DNA of 62,354 nucleotides from Corynebacterium sp. HMSC29G08 (GTDB taxonomy: Bacteria > Actinomycetota > Actinomycetes > Mycobacteriales > Mycobacteriaceae): contig NZ_KV786225.1 of the NCBI RefSeq assembly GCF_001806875.1, forward strand, positions 1-62,354, given 5' to 3'. The notes below the pieces were generated by a model. That model did no database searches, was not told the DNA's origin, and saw only the letters and a list, made by a program, of their open reading frames with translations. The position numbers and the translations under genes were made by a program. Of the stretch, positions 1 to 9,326 are shown in pieces. The first letter of the stretch is position 1; every line of letters starts with the position of its first letter.

Positions 1-107
1 AAGGAAATATTAGTAAACCCTAAAGCAGAAGATAACAACGCCACACATACTCACATGGAATTCACATACACGCTGATGATTCAAGGCTTCACGGCGACAT
101 GGCATAC

Positions 108-145
108 CCTGCAGCACGGCACACGTCCTGCAGCACGGCACACGG
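108..145. repeat. 19-bp tandem direct repeat, two copies
   Basis: CCTGCAGCACGGCACACG occurs at 108-125 and again at 127-144 with one intervening base, so the period is 19 bp. It lies in the gene-poor leader of the window, and no function is apparent. Simple slippage duplication is the likely origin. Confidence 0.8.
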
Positions 146-482
146 GTGTTCATCCCCATCCAGGCGGAGATACGGGACCGGATTACCCAAAACTGTTTGC
201 CTGCAACCCGTCCGCGACGCTTTCGGTATGAAGAGAGTCTGAATTGTTCTGCAGCGCTAACTGCGAAGTTGCCTCGTGTTGTAGCCCCTTCCGTTGATCT
301 GGAGATTGCGCTGGCCCCGAATGGGCTACAGGGCGCGTTCAGTGCCTGCTGCGCTCCCACAACGGGCCACAACCTCACGTTGCTGCACGATGTTGAGGTA
401 AAAATATTCGGGGGCCGAGCTGGGGCGCAGGTGAGCCAGGGCGCAGGTGAGGTGGTGTGGTGTGGAGGTGGTGGGTGCGGTG

Positions 483-495
483 GGCGTCGATAAGC
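483..495 (+). repeat. 13-bp repeat word, copy 1 (intergenic)
   Basis: Exact GGCGTCGATAAGC, followed by AAGAA-GCCC, which completes the extended form. This is the only exact copy in the window that is clearly outside a protein gene. Confidence 0.9.
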
Positions 496-629
496 AAGAA
501 GCCCATCGGCGTACCTGGTGGTGAGCCTCATGCACACCCACGGCGGCAACTCGTCGCAGGCGACGACAGAAGAGCGCATGACAATTACCGCCGAAGACCT
601 GAAAACCTTGAGCAAGTAGGCTTGTGCCC

Positions 630-2135
630 ATGGCGCAATTTGTTGATAGGGCCGTGCTGCACCTGCAAGCGGGCGACGGCGGGCACGGGTGTGTGTCTGT
701 GCACCGTGAAAAGTTCAAGCCGCTGGGTGGGCCCGACGGGGGCAACGGCGGCCACGGCGGCGACATTGTTTTTGAGGTGTCGCCGCAGGTGCACACCCTG
801 TTGGACTTCCAGTTCCGCCCACACGTGAAGGCGCAGCGCGGCAACAACGGCGAAGGTGACCACCGCAACGGCGCGCGCGGTGAGGACCTGGTGCTTGAAG
901 TGCCGGTTGGCACGGTGGTGCGAAGCGCTGACGGTGAGATCCTGGCGGACCTAACGGTGCCGGGTACCCGTTTTGTGGCTGCTGAGGGCGGCTACGGTGG
1001 CCTTGGTAACGCGGCGTTGGCAACGGCGAAGCGGAAGGCGCCGGGGTTTGCGCTCAAGGGCGAGCCGGGTGAGGCGCACGACCTGATCCTGGAGCTGAAA
1101 TCCATGGCCGATGTGGGCTTGGTTGGCTTCCCGTCGGCGGGGAAGTCCTCGCTGATCTCGGTGCTGTCTGCAGCCAAGCCGAAGATTGCGGATTACCCGT
1201 TTACTACGCTTGCCCCGAACCTAGGTGTGGTCAATGCTGGCCATGACACGTTTACTATTGCGGACGTGCCGGGGCTGATCCCGGGTGCTAGCGAAGGCAA
1301 GGGCCTAGGGCTGGATTTCTTGCGTCACATTGAGCGCACCGCGGTGCTTGCGCACATTGTGGATACCGCGACGATGGAGCCGGGTCGTGATCCCCTCTCT
1401 GACATTGAAGCCCTTGAGGCGGAGTTGGATGCGTACGCCGAGGCACTCGACATGGATTCCGGCTTAGGTGACCTGCGTGAACGTCCCCGCCTGGTGGTGC
1501 TGAACAAGATTGACGTGCCGGAGGCGCGTGAGCTTGCGGAGTTTTTGCGTGAGGATATTGAGCAGCGCTTCGGCTGGCCGGTGTTTTTGATTTCTACTGC
1601 AACGCGCGAGGGCTTGGATGAGCTCAAGTGGGCGATGTGGGAGGTTGTGCAGCAGTCTCGGAAGGCTCGCCCGAAGGTTGCTAAGCCTGCGGAGCCTATT
1701 GTGATTCGCCCGAATGAGGCGAAGCACACGCGCGATAGCGGCATCAAGGTGGAGCGCGACCCGCTGTACCCGGAGGGCTGGATTGTCACCGGTGAGAAGG
1801 CGGAGCGTTGGATCCGCCAGACGGACTTTGAAAACGATGAGGCCGTGGGCTACCTGTCTGACCGTTTGGAGAAGGCGGGTGTGGAAGACGCGCTGCGTAA
1901 GATCGGTGCTCGTGAGGGCGATGTGGTCACGATTGGTGAGGTCTCCTTTGATTGGGAGCCTTCGCGCGGCGGCGATCCGACGCTTGCTGGCCGTGGCCAG
2001 GATGCGCGTTTGGGTGGTACGGATCGTGCGTCTGCTGCGGAGCGTAAGCGTGCCTCCCAGGCCCGCCGTGGCTTGATTGATGAGTTTGATTACGGCTCTG
2101 ATGAGTCCGCTGAGCGCGAGCGTTGGCAGGGGTAG
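630..2135 (+). CDS. obg: GTPase Obg (CgtA)
   Basis: Ribosome-associated GTPase needed for maturation of the large ribosomal subunit and coupled to growth and stress control. The 501-aa product has the glycine-rich Obg fold at residues 1-158, including the family's [20 protein letters not shown] segment. The G domain follows, with P-loop GFPSAGKSS near residue 169 and NKID near 292. A C-terminal OCT domain and a charged tail complete it. ATG 630 is preferred because AAGTAGG lies 9 nt upstream; GTG 624 is an in-frame alternative but sits only 3 nt from that purine block. proB begins 2 nt after the stop, so the two are probably cotranscribed. Confidence 0.95.
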   Translation: MAQFVDRAVLHLQAGDGGHGCVSVHREKFKPLGGPDGGNGGHGGDIVFEVSPQVHTLLDFQFRPHVKAQRGNNGEGDHRNGARGEDLVLEVPVGTVVRSADGEILADLTVPGTRFVAAEGGYGGLGNAALATAKRKAPGFALKGEPGEAHDLILELKSMADVGLVGFPSAGKSSLISVLSAAKPKIADYPFTTLAPNLGVVNAGHDTFTIADVPGLIPGASEGKGLGLDFLRHIERTAVLAHIVDTATMEPGRDPLSDIEALEAELDAYAEALDMDSGLGDLRERPRLVVLNKIDVPEARELAEFLREDIEQRFGWPVFLISTATREGLDELKWAMWEVVQQSRKARPKVAKPAEPIVIRPNEAKHTRDSGIKVERDPLYPEGWIVTGEKAERWIRQTDFENDEAVGYLSDRLEKAGVEDALRKIGAREGDVVTIGEVSFDWEPSRGGDPTLAGRGQDARLGGTDRASAAERKRASQARRGLIDEFDYGSDESAERERWQG

Positions 2136-2137
2136 GG

Positions 2138-3253
2138 GTGTTAGAACTTCGGGAGCAGATTGCGTCCGCGCGGCGCATTGTGGTCAAGCTGGGCACTTCT
2201 TCGCTTGTCGACGATTACGGAAACCTCGACGCAGGCAAAATCGACCTGATTGTGGATGCGATTGAGCAGCGCATCGCCCGCGGCACCGATGTGATTGTGG
2301 TGTCTTCGGGTGCTATCGCCGCTGGTATGGCGCCGCTTGGGTTGAAGGTGCGTCCAAGGGATTTGGCGACGAAGCAGGCGGCTGCCTCTGTTGGCCAGAT
2401 TCACTTGGCGCAGGTGTGGGGTGCCTCGTTTGCCCGCTACGGCCGCACGATTGGTCAGGTGCTGCTGACGCAATCGGACGCGGGTTCGCGTGAGCGTGCC
2501 CGTAACGCGCAGCGCACGATTGACCGTTTGCGGCAGATGGGGGCGGTGCCGATTGTCAATGAGAACGACACGGTTGCTACCTCTGAGATGCGCTTCGGCG
2601 ACAACGACAGGCTTTCGGCGATCGTGGCAACGTTGATCAGCGCGGATGCGCTGGTGCTGTTGTCTGACGTGGATGGGCTCTATGACATGAACCCTTCCGA
2701 TCCGCGTGCGCGTCTTGTGGATGAGGTGCGCACAGGCAAGGACCTAGAGGCCGTGAAGGCCGGCGACGGTGGCGTGTTTGGCACCGGCGGCATGGCCGCG
2801 AAAGTCTCAGCCGCACGCCTGGCGGCACGTGGCGGTGTGCCGGTGCTCTTGACGTCCACGGAGAAGATCACCGAGGCGCTTGGGTCTGCTGAGGTAGGCA
2901 CGGTGTTCCACACTCGCCCGGGTCGCAAGTTGTCCGCCTGGAAGTTTTGGGCGCTGTATGCCGCCGATGCGGAGGGCGTGCTGCGCTTGGACGCCGGCGC
3001 GGTCGATGCGGTCACCGGCGGCGGCACCAGCCTTTTGGCTGTGGGCATTACCGGCATTGAAGGTGAGTTCCACGCAGGGGACATTGTGGAGATCCTGGGC
3101 CCGGATTCCGCCGTGGTTGGTCGTGGCGAGGTTGCCTATGACGCGGTCGAGCTTGCCACCATGCTGGGCAGGCATACGCACGAGCTGCCGGAGCACTTGC
3201 GCCGGCCTGTGGTGCATGCCGACTACTTGAGCAACTACGCCTCGCGTCTGTAA
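2138..3253 (+). CDS. proB: Glutamate 5-kinase
   Basis: Catalyses ATP-dependent phosphorylation of L-glutamate to gamma-glutamyl phosphate, the first step of proline synthesis in the cytoplasm. The 371-aa protein has an amino-acid kinase domain starting with [10 protein letters not shown] near residue 15, the NENDTVAT and FGDNDRLSA substrate-loop segments, and a C-terminal PUA domain (about 275-360). GTG 2138 is taken as start: it follows AGGGGTAGGGG and lies directly after the obg stop. The upstream in-frame TTG 2123 would overlap obg. The partner enzyme proA lies downstream, separated by two unrelated genes. Confidence 0.95.
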   Translation: MLELREQIASARRIVVKLGTSSLVDDYGNLDAGKIDLIVDAIEQRIARGTDVIVVSSGAIAAGMAPLGLKVRPRDLATKQAAASVGQIHLAQVWGASFARYGRTIGQVLLTQSDAGSRERARNAQRTIDRLRQMGAVPIVNENDTVATSEMRFGDNDRLSAIVATLISADALVLLSDVDGLYDMNPSDPRARLVDEVRTGKDLEAVKAGDGGVFGTGGMAAKVSAARLAARGGVPVLLTSTEKITEALGSAEVGTVFHTRPGRKLSAWKFWALYAADAEGVLRLDAGAVDAVTGGGTSLLAVGITGIEGEFHAGDIVEILGPDSAVVGRGEVAYDAVELATMLGRHTHELPEHLRRPVVHADYLSNYASRL

Positions 3254-3271
3254 CCGCTACTGTGGGCGGGC

Positions 3272-4180
3272 ATGAAGTTCACCTATTTGCCGAAGCCGAA
3301 AGAACAGCCGATTGCAGACATGGAGGCCGCAGGCCACACCCATGTGGCGCTCGAAGACAACCCGGACATGGTGCTCTTCGGCGGTGGCCCGGAGGATTTC
3401 CCGGATGCGCTGCCGGAAGGCGTCAAGGTAGTGCAGATTCTTTACGCGGGTGTGGAAAACCTGCAAGACGTTTTTGCCAAGCACGCGGCAAACGGTGTGC
3501 GTTTTGCCAACGCGGGTGGCCTGTATGACGACACGGTTGCAGAGTCCACGTTGGCGCTGCTGCTGGCGGTGGAGCACCGCATCAAGGCGGTGAGCAATGC
3601 GTGGAACAACACGCAGATTTTCGCGGAGAAGCAGTACCTGTTTGAGGACAGAAAGCTGGCCATCATCGGTGCCGGCGGCATTGGTAAAACCTTGATCCGT
3701 TTCCTGGAGCCGTTCGGGATGAGTATTACTGCGGTCAATCGCTCTGGCCGTGAGGTAGAGGGCGCTGATCAGACGGTCACGCTTTCTGATGAGGTGTGGG
3801 CTGGCCACGACTACTTTGTCCTGCTCGCCCCGCTGACGGAGGCTACCCGTCACATGGTCAACGCTGAGACCATTGCGACAATGCCGAATCATGCTGTGGT
3901 GATCAACGTTGGGCGTGGCCCGCTGATTGATACTGAGGCGCTCACGCAAGCGCTTCAGGAAGGCACGCTTCGTGGCGCCGGCCTGGATGTGACCGAGCCT
4001 GAGCCGCTGCCGGCGGACCACCCGCTGTGGGGCCTGGACAACTGCGTGATCACCCCGCACACGGCGAACATCCCCCGCTTCATGACGGGGCGTATCGGAC
4101 CCCTTGCCGGCAAGAACTGGGACCTGTTCGCGGCAGGCGAGAAAATGTCCACCGAGGTTGACGTTGAGGCCGGCTACTAA
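3272..4180 (+). CDS. D-isomer-specific 2-hydroxyacid dehydrogenase
   Basis: NAD(P)-dependent oxidoreductase acting on 2-hydroxy/2-keto acids; the true substrate cannot be read from sequence. The 302-aa protein has a short N-terminal lid domain and a Rossmann core with GAGGIG near residue 133. The family triad is visible: Arg in NVGRGPL (about 215), Glu in the DVTEPEPL segment (about 243) and His in TPHTAN (about 262). Length is close to the glyoxylate/hydroxypyruvate reductase branch. A possible -10 (TACTGT) lies 8 nt before the ATG, so a leaderless mRNA separate from proB is possible. Its position between proB and proA is as I recall it in C. glutamicum. Confidence 0.88.
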   Translation: MKFTYLPKPKEQPIADMEAAGHTHVALEDNPDMVLFGGGPEDFPDALPEGVKVVQILYAGVENLQDVFAKHAANGVRFANAGGLYDDTVAESTLALLLAVEHRIKAVSNAWNNTQIFAEKQYLFEDRKLAIIGAGGIGKTLIRFLEPFGMSITAVNRSGREVEGADQTVTLSDEVWAGHDYFVLLAPLTEATRHMVNAETIATMPNHAVVINVGRGPLIDTEALTQALQEGTLRGAGLDVTEPEPLPADHPLWGLDNCVITPHTANIPRFMTGRIGPLAGKNWDLFAAGEKMSTEVDVEAGY

Positions 4181-4233
4181 CGTGGAGGGTGAATAAGAAG
4201 CGACCGGCATAACTAGATCTGGAGGAGGATCCC

Positions 4234-5736
4234 GTGACTACAACAGTCACTGATAAGGCCGCAACGGCGAAACCACCGAAGGAACGCACCACAGTACAAA
4301 ACGTTGGGTTTGTGCTGGCTTTTGTCGCACTTGTTGGGGTGCTGCTCATCCCAATCCCGGGGCTGGATGCAACCGGCCAGATAGCGCTAGCCATGCTGGC
4401 CTTCGCCGTGATTATGTGGGTGTCAGAGGCGGTGTCTTACCCGGTCAGCGCGGTGATGATCATCGGGCTGATCTCCATCATGCTCACGTTTGCGCCCGAC
4501 CCGGACGCTCCGGGGCAGATGGTTGGGTCAAGGGCAGCGCTTGCAACCGCGATGTCCGGTTTTTCCTCCTCCGCGGTCGCCTTGGTTGCTGCGGCCCTTG
4601 CGTTGGCGACGGCGATGCAGGCCACAGGGCTGCACCGCCGCCTCGCGCTTTATATTTTGAAGGTCTCGGGCGAGAAGGTTGCCAACATTGTCATTGGCGC
4701 GATTGTCATCTCGATTGTGTTGGCGTTTTTCGTGCCGTCTGCCACCGCGCGTGCCGGCGCGGTGGTGCCAATTCTGATTGGCATGGTCGCAGCTTTCGGC
4801 TTGCCCACAAACTCGAAGCTTGGCGCGCTGCTGGTGATTACCGCAACGCAGGCGGTGTCCATCTGGAACGTTGGTATTAAAACCGCCGCCGCCCAGAACC
4901 TTGTTGCCATCGGCTTTATTGAAGACCAGATGGGGCAGACAGTCTCCTGGGGTCAATGGTTGTTGTGGGCCGCACCGTGGTCCGTGTTGATGTCTATTGC
5001 GCTGTACTTCATCATGCGGTGGGCGATTAAGCCAGAAACTGATTCCATCACGGGCGGAAAAGAGCTCGTGGAGAAACAAATCGCTGAAATGGGTGCGATG
5101 ACCGGGGCGGAGAAGCGGCTGACCACAATCGCGATGGTCTTGCTGCTGTTTTGGGCCACCGAAGACGTGCTGCACCCGATTAGCTCCGCGGTGATCACCA
5201 TCGTTGCCGTTGGCATCATGCTCACCCCGGGCATTGGGGTGATGTCGTGGAAGTACGCGCAGGAGAAGATCAATTGGGGCACCCTAGTGGTCTTCGCCGC
5301 GGGTATTTCGCTGGGCAGCTTTTTGCTCAACACCGGTGCGGCAGCGTGGCTTTCCCAGGCCACGTTTGGCGCGATGGGTCTAGCTGGCATGCCGCTTCTG
5401 GCAACGATTGCGATTGTCAGCCTGTTCAACATCATCATCCATTTGGGCTTTGCCTCTGCAACGTCGTTGGCGTCCGCCCTGATCCCGGTGTTTATTGCGC
5501 TGGCGGCAACGTTGGATGCGCCCAACGGTGGCCTTGGGTTTGTGATTATCCAGCAGTTTGTCATCTGCTTTGGCTTCCTGTTGCCGGTGTCCGCGCCGCA
5601 GAACATGCTGGCCTACGGCACGGGCGCGTTTACGCCGAAGCAGTTCCTGCGCACCGGCATCCCGCTGACCATTGTGGGTTACCTGCTTGTGTTGCTGCTG
5701 TCTGCGACGTATTGGAACTGGATCGGTTTGGTGTAA
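4234..5736 (+). CDS. DASS/SLC13-family anion symporter
   Basis: Integral membrane transporter of the divalent anion:sodium symporter family, which imports dicarboxylates, tricarboxylates or sulfate. The 500-aa product has a short charged N-terminus, then about a dozen hydrophobic segments. It shows family-like features such as the MWVSEAVSYPVSAVMI segment near residue 55 and two re-entrant-like SAT/SATS stretches (PSATARAGAVVP near 170; FASATSLASALIP near 410). The start is GTG 4234 with a strong GGAGGAGG 6-7 nt upstream. Substrate specificity cannot be assigned from sequence; C. glutamicum DccT/DcsT-type dicarboxylate import is one possibility. Confidence 0.85.
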   Translation: MTTTVTDKAATAKPPKERTTVQNVGFVLAFVALVGVLLIPIPGLDATGQIALAMLAFAVIMWVSEAVSYPVSAVMIIGLISIMLTFAPDPDAPGQMVGSRAALATAMSGFSSSAVALVAAALALATAMQATGLHRRLALYILKVSGEKVANIVIGAIVISIVLAFFVPSATARAGAVVPILIGMVAAFGLPTNSKLGALLVITATQAVSIWNVGIKTAAAQNLVAIGFIEDQMGQTVSWGQWLLWAAPWSVLMSIALYFIMRWAIKPETDSITGGKELVEKQIAEMGAMTGAEKRLTTIAMVLLLFWATEDVLHPISSAVITIVAVGIMLTPGIGVMSWKYAQEKINWGTLVVFAAGISLGSFLLNTGAAAWLSQATFGAMGLAGMPLLATIAIVSLFNIIIHLGFASATSLASALIPVFIALAATLDAPNGGLGFVIIQQFVICFGFLLPVSAPQNMLAYGTGAFTPKQFLRTGIPLTIVGYLLVLLLSATYWNWIGLV

Positions 5737-5776
5737 ACGCGAGCTATGCGCAGCGTGGCTCGGCTAAGCTTGCCGC

Positions 5777-7042
5777 ATGACTGAGCGAAACACCACACGC
5801 GAAGCCGAACGCGCCGAGGTCTTGGACAAGGCGCGCCGGGCCAAAGAGGTAGCCCCTACGCTTGCGACTTTGCCGACGCCGTCAAAAAACCAGGTTTTGC
5901 ACGCCGCGGCTGATGCGCTGCTTGCACGGGCGGATGAGATTCTAGCGGCGAACCAGCGTGACCTGGATGAGGGCCGCGCCCACGGGATGGAGGAATCACT
6001 CTTGGACCGCCTCGCCTTGGACCAGGGACGCATTGAAGGGATTGCGGGTGGCCTGCGCCAGGTTGCAGGCTTAAAGGACCCGGTGGGGGAGGTGCTGCGC
6101 GGCCACGTTATGGATAACGGCATTCAGATGAAGCAGGTCCGCGTGCCGCTGGGTGTGATGGGCATGGTTTATGAGGCGCGCCCGAACGTCACCGTTGATG
6201 CGTTTGGCCTTGCCTTAAAGTCAGGCAACGCGGCGCTGCTTCGCGGTTCGAAGACCGCGCGCCACTCTAACGCGATGCTGGTGGAGATTCTCCAGGACAC
6301 CTTGGCCGCGAATGGCTTGCCGCGCGAGGCGGTGCAGCTTTTGCCGTGTGAGACCCACGATTCGGTCCAGGACCTGATCACCGCCCGCGGGCTGGTTGAC
6401 GTGGTGATTCCCCGCGGCGGCGCGCGGCTTATAGAGGCCGTGGTTACCGGCGCAACTGTTCCCACCATTGAGACCGGTACGGGCAATTGTCACTTCTACA
6501 TTGATCGTGATACGGAGCTAGATTGCGCCATTGCCATGCTGCTCAACGGCAAGACCCGGCGTGTGAGCGTGTGCAACGCCACCGAAACCGTGCTGGTGGA
6601 TGCCGCGTTGCCGGAGGAAGCGAAGCAGCGCATTATTAGCGCTCTGCGGGACGCGGGGGTGACCATCCACGGCGATGTGTCCAAGGGCTTTGTCCCTGCC
6701 ACCGATGCGGATTGGGCAGAGGAGTACCTCAGCATGGACATCGCGTATGCGGAGGTTGACGGCGTGGATGGTGCGATTGCGCATATTGCCAAGTGGTCCA
6801 GCGGCCACACGGATGCCATTGCGTCCCAAGGGGCTTTTGCTTTACGACGTTTCGCCGACCACGTCGATTCCGCCGCCGTCGTTTTAAACGCTTCGACCGC
6901 CTTTACGGATGGGGAGCAGTACGGCATGGGGGCGGAGATCGGCATCTCTACCCAGAAGTTGCACGCGCGTGGGCCGATGGCGCTGCCGGAGCTGACCACC
7001 ACGAAGTGGATTTTGGAGGGGACGGGACAAACACGACCATAA
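5777..7042 (+). CDS. proA: Gamma-glutamyl phosphate reductase
   Basis: Reduces gamma-glutamyl phosphate with NADPH to glutamate-5-semialdehyde, the second step of proline synthesis after ProB. The 421-aa protein is a complete aldehyde-dehydrogenase-superfamily member. It has the [17 protein letters not shown] segment (about 115-131), the cofactor-binding region [10 protein letters not shown], the PRGGARLI segment and the catalytic Cys in the SVCNATE segment (about residue 264). The C-terminal [14 protein letters not shown] motif is intact. The ATG lies 6 nt after TAAGCT with no clear Shine-Dalgarno, suggesting its own short-leader or leaderless transcript. Confidence 0.96.
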   Translation: MTERNTTREAERAEVLDKARRAKEVAPTLATLPTPSKNQVLHAAADALLARADEILAANQRDLDEGRAHGMEESLLDRLALDQGRIEGIAGGLRQVAGLKDPVGEVLRGHVMDNGIQMKQVRVPLGVMGMVYEARPNVTVDAFGLALKSGNAALLRGSKTARHSNAMLVEILQDTLAANGLPREAVQLLPCETHDSVQDLITARGLVDVVIPRGGARLIEAVVTGATVPTIETGTGNCHFYIDRDTELDCAIAMLLNGKTRRVSVCNATETVLVDAALPEEAKQRIISALRDAGVTIHGDVSKGFVPATDADWAEEYLSMDIAYAEVDGVDGAIAHIAKWSSGHTDAIASQGAFALRRFADHVDSAAVVLNASTAFTDGEQYGMGAEIGISTQKLHARGPMALPELTTTKWILEGTGQTRP

Positions 7043-7075
7043 ACACGGCCGCAGTGGTTCGTAGAGCGCACGTGG

Positions 7076-7083
7076 TATAGAAT
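7076..7083 (+). promoter_or_regulatory. Extended -10 element for the small envelope protein gene
   Basis: TATAGAAT ends 8 nt before ATG 7092 and no Shine-Dalgarno is seen, which fits a leaderless transcript. No convincing -35 hexamer was found. Confidence 0.5.
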
Positions 7084-7091
7084 CCCGTGAT

Positions 7092-7565
7092 ATGAAAACC
7101 GCACGCGTGATTGTTTCCCTGGCCACCGCTGTTGCTGTCACAGCTGGCACTGGCACCGCCGTTGCCCAAGACACCGCAACTACCACCGCCACCAAGCCTG
7201 TGGGGCAAACCAACAAGGACAGGCCATCTGATGCGTTGGGCTACACCCGCGAGGTGTGTGATGAGCGTAAGGATGAAAAGGGCAACATCATCCGTGAGAA
7301 CTGCCGCAAGCTGGAGGTAAAACCTTCGGATGGTTCCGCCAAGGCTTTTGACACGGCTTGGGGTGTGCTTGGTTCCTCCGGTGCTGCGTCTTCGAAGGAG
7401 GGGGATGCGGCGAGTAGTAAGGACGGAGCGTCGGCAAGCAGTAAGGATGGCTCTAGCCAGGTGCCTGCCTGGACGATTGCTGTAGCGGTGCTGGGCACCT
7501 TGGCTGTGGTTGGTATCGGCATCCTCAGCTTGTTCGTGGAGGATTTCTCCATCCGTTTCTTCTAG
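7092..7565 (+). CDS. Small secreted/membrane-anchored protein, function unknown
   Basis: I do not recognise a functional family. The 157-aa product has a typical signal peptide ([16 protein letters not shown]..., cleavage likely after AVAQ near residue 26). A polar middle region follows with two Cys ([12 protein letters not shown] and ENCRKLE), then a low-complexity Ser/Lys/Gly linker with three SSK(E/D)G units (about 97-117). A single hydrophobic segment near the C-terminus (about 124-147) ends in a short tail. This is the plan of an exported domain tethered to the membrane by a flexible linker. It sits between proA and nadD and is preceded by its own -10. Confidence 0.75.
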   Translation: MKTARVIVSLATAVAVTAGTGTAVAQDTATTTATKPVGQTNKDRPSDALGYTREVCDERKDEKGNIIRENCRKLEVKPSDGSAKAFDTAWGVLGSSGAASSKEGDAASSKDGASASSKDGSSQVPAWTIAVAVLGTLAVVGIGILSLFVEDFSIRFF

Positions 7566-7569
7566 CCTC

Positions 7570-8169
7570 ATGCGTATTGGGGTGATGGGCGGGACGTTTG
7601 ACCCGATCCACCATGGCCACCTCGTCGCGGCAAGCGAAGCGGCGCATCGTTTCGCGCTGGACGAGGTGGTCTTTGTGCCTACGGGCCAGCCGTGGCAGAA
7701 AGCGGGCAGACAGATTTCGCCAGCGGAGGACCGCTACTTGATGACGGTGATTGCCACCGCATCCAACCCACGCTTCACCGTCTCGCGTGTGGACATTGAC
7801 CGTGCCGGCCCGACGTACACCATTGACACCTTGCGGGATCTGCGTGAGGTGTACCCGGATGCCCAGTTCTACTTCATCACGGGTGCGGATGCGTTGAGCT
7901 CGATCATGTCGTGGCATGACTGGGACAAGATGTTTCAGCTCGCAGAATTTGTTGGCGTGACGCGTCCTGGCTATGAGTTGACGGAGGATATGCTTCCGGC
8001 GGATATCCAGGAACGTGTGCATCTTATCGACATCCCCGCGATGGCGATTTCATCGACGGACTGCCGCGAGCGCGCGTCGCAGGGGCGTCCGGTGTGGTAC
8101 CTGGTGCCGGACGGGGTGGTGCAATATATAGCTAAGCATGGGCTGTATCGCCCGCAGGTGGCACAATAG
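7570..8169 (+). CDS. nadD: Nicotinate-nucleotide adenylyltransferase
   Basis: Adenylates nicotinate mononucleotide to deamido-NAD in NAD biosynthesis. The 199-aa protein begins with the signature [12 protein letters not shown] (residues 7-18), carries the PTGQPWQK segment and ends with the ISST(D)CR motif of nucleotidyltransferases (about 158-165). ATG 7570 gives the family-typical N-terminus [12 protein letters not shown]; longer in-frame starts overlap the previous gene. It starts only 4 nt after the preceding stop and heads a run of closely spaced genes (nadD, rsfS, phosphatase, degV). Confidence 0.96.
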   Translation: MRIGVMGGTFDPIHHGHLVAASEAAHRFALDEVVFVPTGQPWQKAGRQISPAEDRYLMTVIATASNPRFTVSRVDIDRAGPTYTIDTLRDLREVYPDAQFYFITGADALSSIMSWHDWDKMFQLAEFVGVTRPGYELTEDMLPADIQERVHLIDIPAMAISSTDCRERASQGRPVWYLVPDGVVQYIAKHGLYRPQVAQ

Positions 8170-8214
8170 GGGCTATTAACCGTCGGCTCATAGAAACCGT
8201 GAAGGAACGTATTT

Positions 8215-8682
8215 TTGACTGCTGCGCAAATTTCGATTGAACAAGCCTCCATCGCGGCGCGTGCCGCCGATGAAAAACTGGGCGCCAACATTGCCGTGAT
8301 TGATGTGTCGAACGTCATGGCCATTACGGACATTTTCGTGGTTGTTTCCGCTGAGACGGAGCGTCAGGTGGCGTCCATAGTGGAGGAAGTGGAGACCGAG
8401 TTGACGGCGGCTGGGTTGGAGCCGAAGCGTCGTGAAGGAAACCGTGAATTCCGCTGGGTGCTTTTGGATTACGGCAACTTCGTGGTGCACGTGCAGCGTG
8501 AGGCGGAGCGTGAGTTTTACGGCCTTGATCGCCTGTATTCGGACTGCCCGGTGATCGCGGTTGAGGGTCTTGAGCCGTACCAGCGCCCAGGTGTGTTCGC
8601 GGATGACGCCGGGGTGCGCGAGGCGGCAACCCTGGAGGACCTGCCGCTGGCCGGCGAAGGCCCGGACGCTGACGAGTACTAG
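8215..8682 (+). CDS. rsfS: Ribosomal silencing factor RsfS
   Basis: Binds ribosomal protein L14 and blocks subunit joining when nutrients fall. The 155-aa protein is a DUF143/Iojap-type domain with the characteristic DVSNVMAITDIFVVVSAE stretch (about 25-42), REGNREFRWVLLDYGNFVVHV (about 75-95) and FYGLDRLYSD. A C-terminal acidic extension follows the domain. The start is TTG 8215 preceded by AAGGAACG; no ATG gives a better N-terminus. nadD-rsfS linkage is conserved across many bacteria. The stop overlaps the next gene's GTG by one base. Confidence 0.93.
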   Translation: MTAAQISIEQASIAARAADEKLGANIAVIDVSNVMAITDIFVVVSAETERQVASIVEEVETELTAAGLEPKRREGNREFRWVLLDYGNFVVHVQREAEREFYGLDRLYSDCPVIAVEGLEPYQRPGVFADDAGVREAATLEDLPLAGEGPDADEY

Positions 8683-9326
8683 TGAAACGTCGACTGATTC
8701 TGCTGCGCCACGGGCAGACTGACTACAACGCCACCCGGCGGATGCAGGGCCATCTGGACACCACCCTGTCCGTGCTGGGTGAGGAGCAGGCGCTTCGCGC
8801 TGCCGAGGGACTGCGTGGGTTTGGCATTGGCAAGATTGTCAGCTCGGATCTGTCGCGCGCCCGCCGGACTGCGGAGATTGTGGCGCGGGAGCTGGGGCTT
8901 GTCTTTACTGAGGACGCCCGGTTGCGCGAAACCTACCTCGGCCAATGGCAAGGCAAAACGCATGCGGAGGTTGACGGTGCGGACGCCACGATCCGCGCGC
9001 ACTGGCGCAATAACGCTGCTTGGGCACCGCCGGAGGGCGAGAGCCGTTTGGATGTGGCGAAGCGTGCGCGTCCGGTTGTTGATGAGCTGATGGATTCCTA
9101 CACCGACTGGGATGACGCTGCGGTGCTGCTGGTGGCGCACGGCGGCACGATTTCCGCTCTGACTTCCAGCCTGCTGGGCTTTGCTGAGCAGCAGTACCCG
9201 CTGCTGAAGGGGTTGGGTAATACGCATACCTCCCAGTTGGTGGCCATGCCGCGCTACGGGGCACAAGATCCCGGTGAGGTGCAGTGGTATCTGGAGGCCT
9301 GGAACCAGGGGCCGGATGCTTTATGA
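8682..9326 (+). CDS. Histidine phosphatase (phosphoglycerate mutase family)
   Basis: Cytoplasmic phosphatase of the histidine phosphatase superfamily; in many actinobacteria the gene after rsfS encodes a broad-specificity or glucosyl-3-phosphoglycerate phosphatase. The 214-aa product has the catalytic LRHGQTDYN motif (residues 7-15), a second Arg in SSDLSRARRTAEI, the E of LRETYLGQWQG and the second His in VAHGGTI (about 151-157). The start GTG 8682 overlaps the rsfS stop, and its own stop overlaps the degV ATG as ATGA, so translation is probably coupled. The specific substrate is inferred only from context and is uncertain. Confidence 0.88.
   Translation: MKRRLILLRHGQTDYNATRRMQGHLDTTLSVLGEEQALRAAEGLRGFGIGKIVSSDLSRARRTAEIVARELGLVFTEDARLRETYLGQWQGKTHAEVDGADATIRAHWRNNAAWAPPEGESRLDVAKRARPVVDELMDSYTDWDDAAVLLVAHGGTISALTSSLLGFAEQQYPLLKGLGNTHTSQLVAMPRYGAQDPGEVQWYLEAWNQGPDAL

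Larger units (their letters stand above)
1..629. other. Region without a recognisable gene upstream of obg
   Basis: I see no gene I can support here. Obg is normally preceded by rplU-rpmA, but no L27-like reading frame is visible. The stretch holds a 19-bp tandem duplication (108-145), a 13-bp direct repeat with 16-bp period (423-435 and 439-451), a very G-rich tract at about 415-485 and one copy of the 13-bp repeat word (483-495). A short frame from ATG 530 to TAG 617-619 would encode 29 residues ending in [10 protein letters not shown], right before obg. It could be a leader peptide or the decayed tail of a lost gene, but I cannot choose. Confidence 0.5.

Noticed and set aside
146..493. 115-codon plus-strand ORF in the first 600 bases
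   Set aside because: No recognisable domain, no ribosome site, low-complexity Gly-rich end created by the G-rich tract. Overlaps other random frames, so not called.
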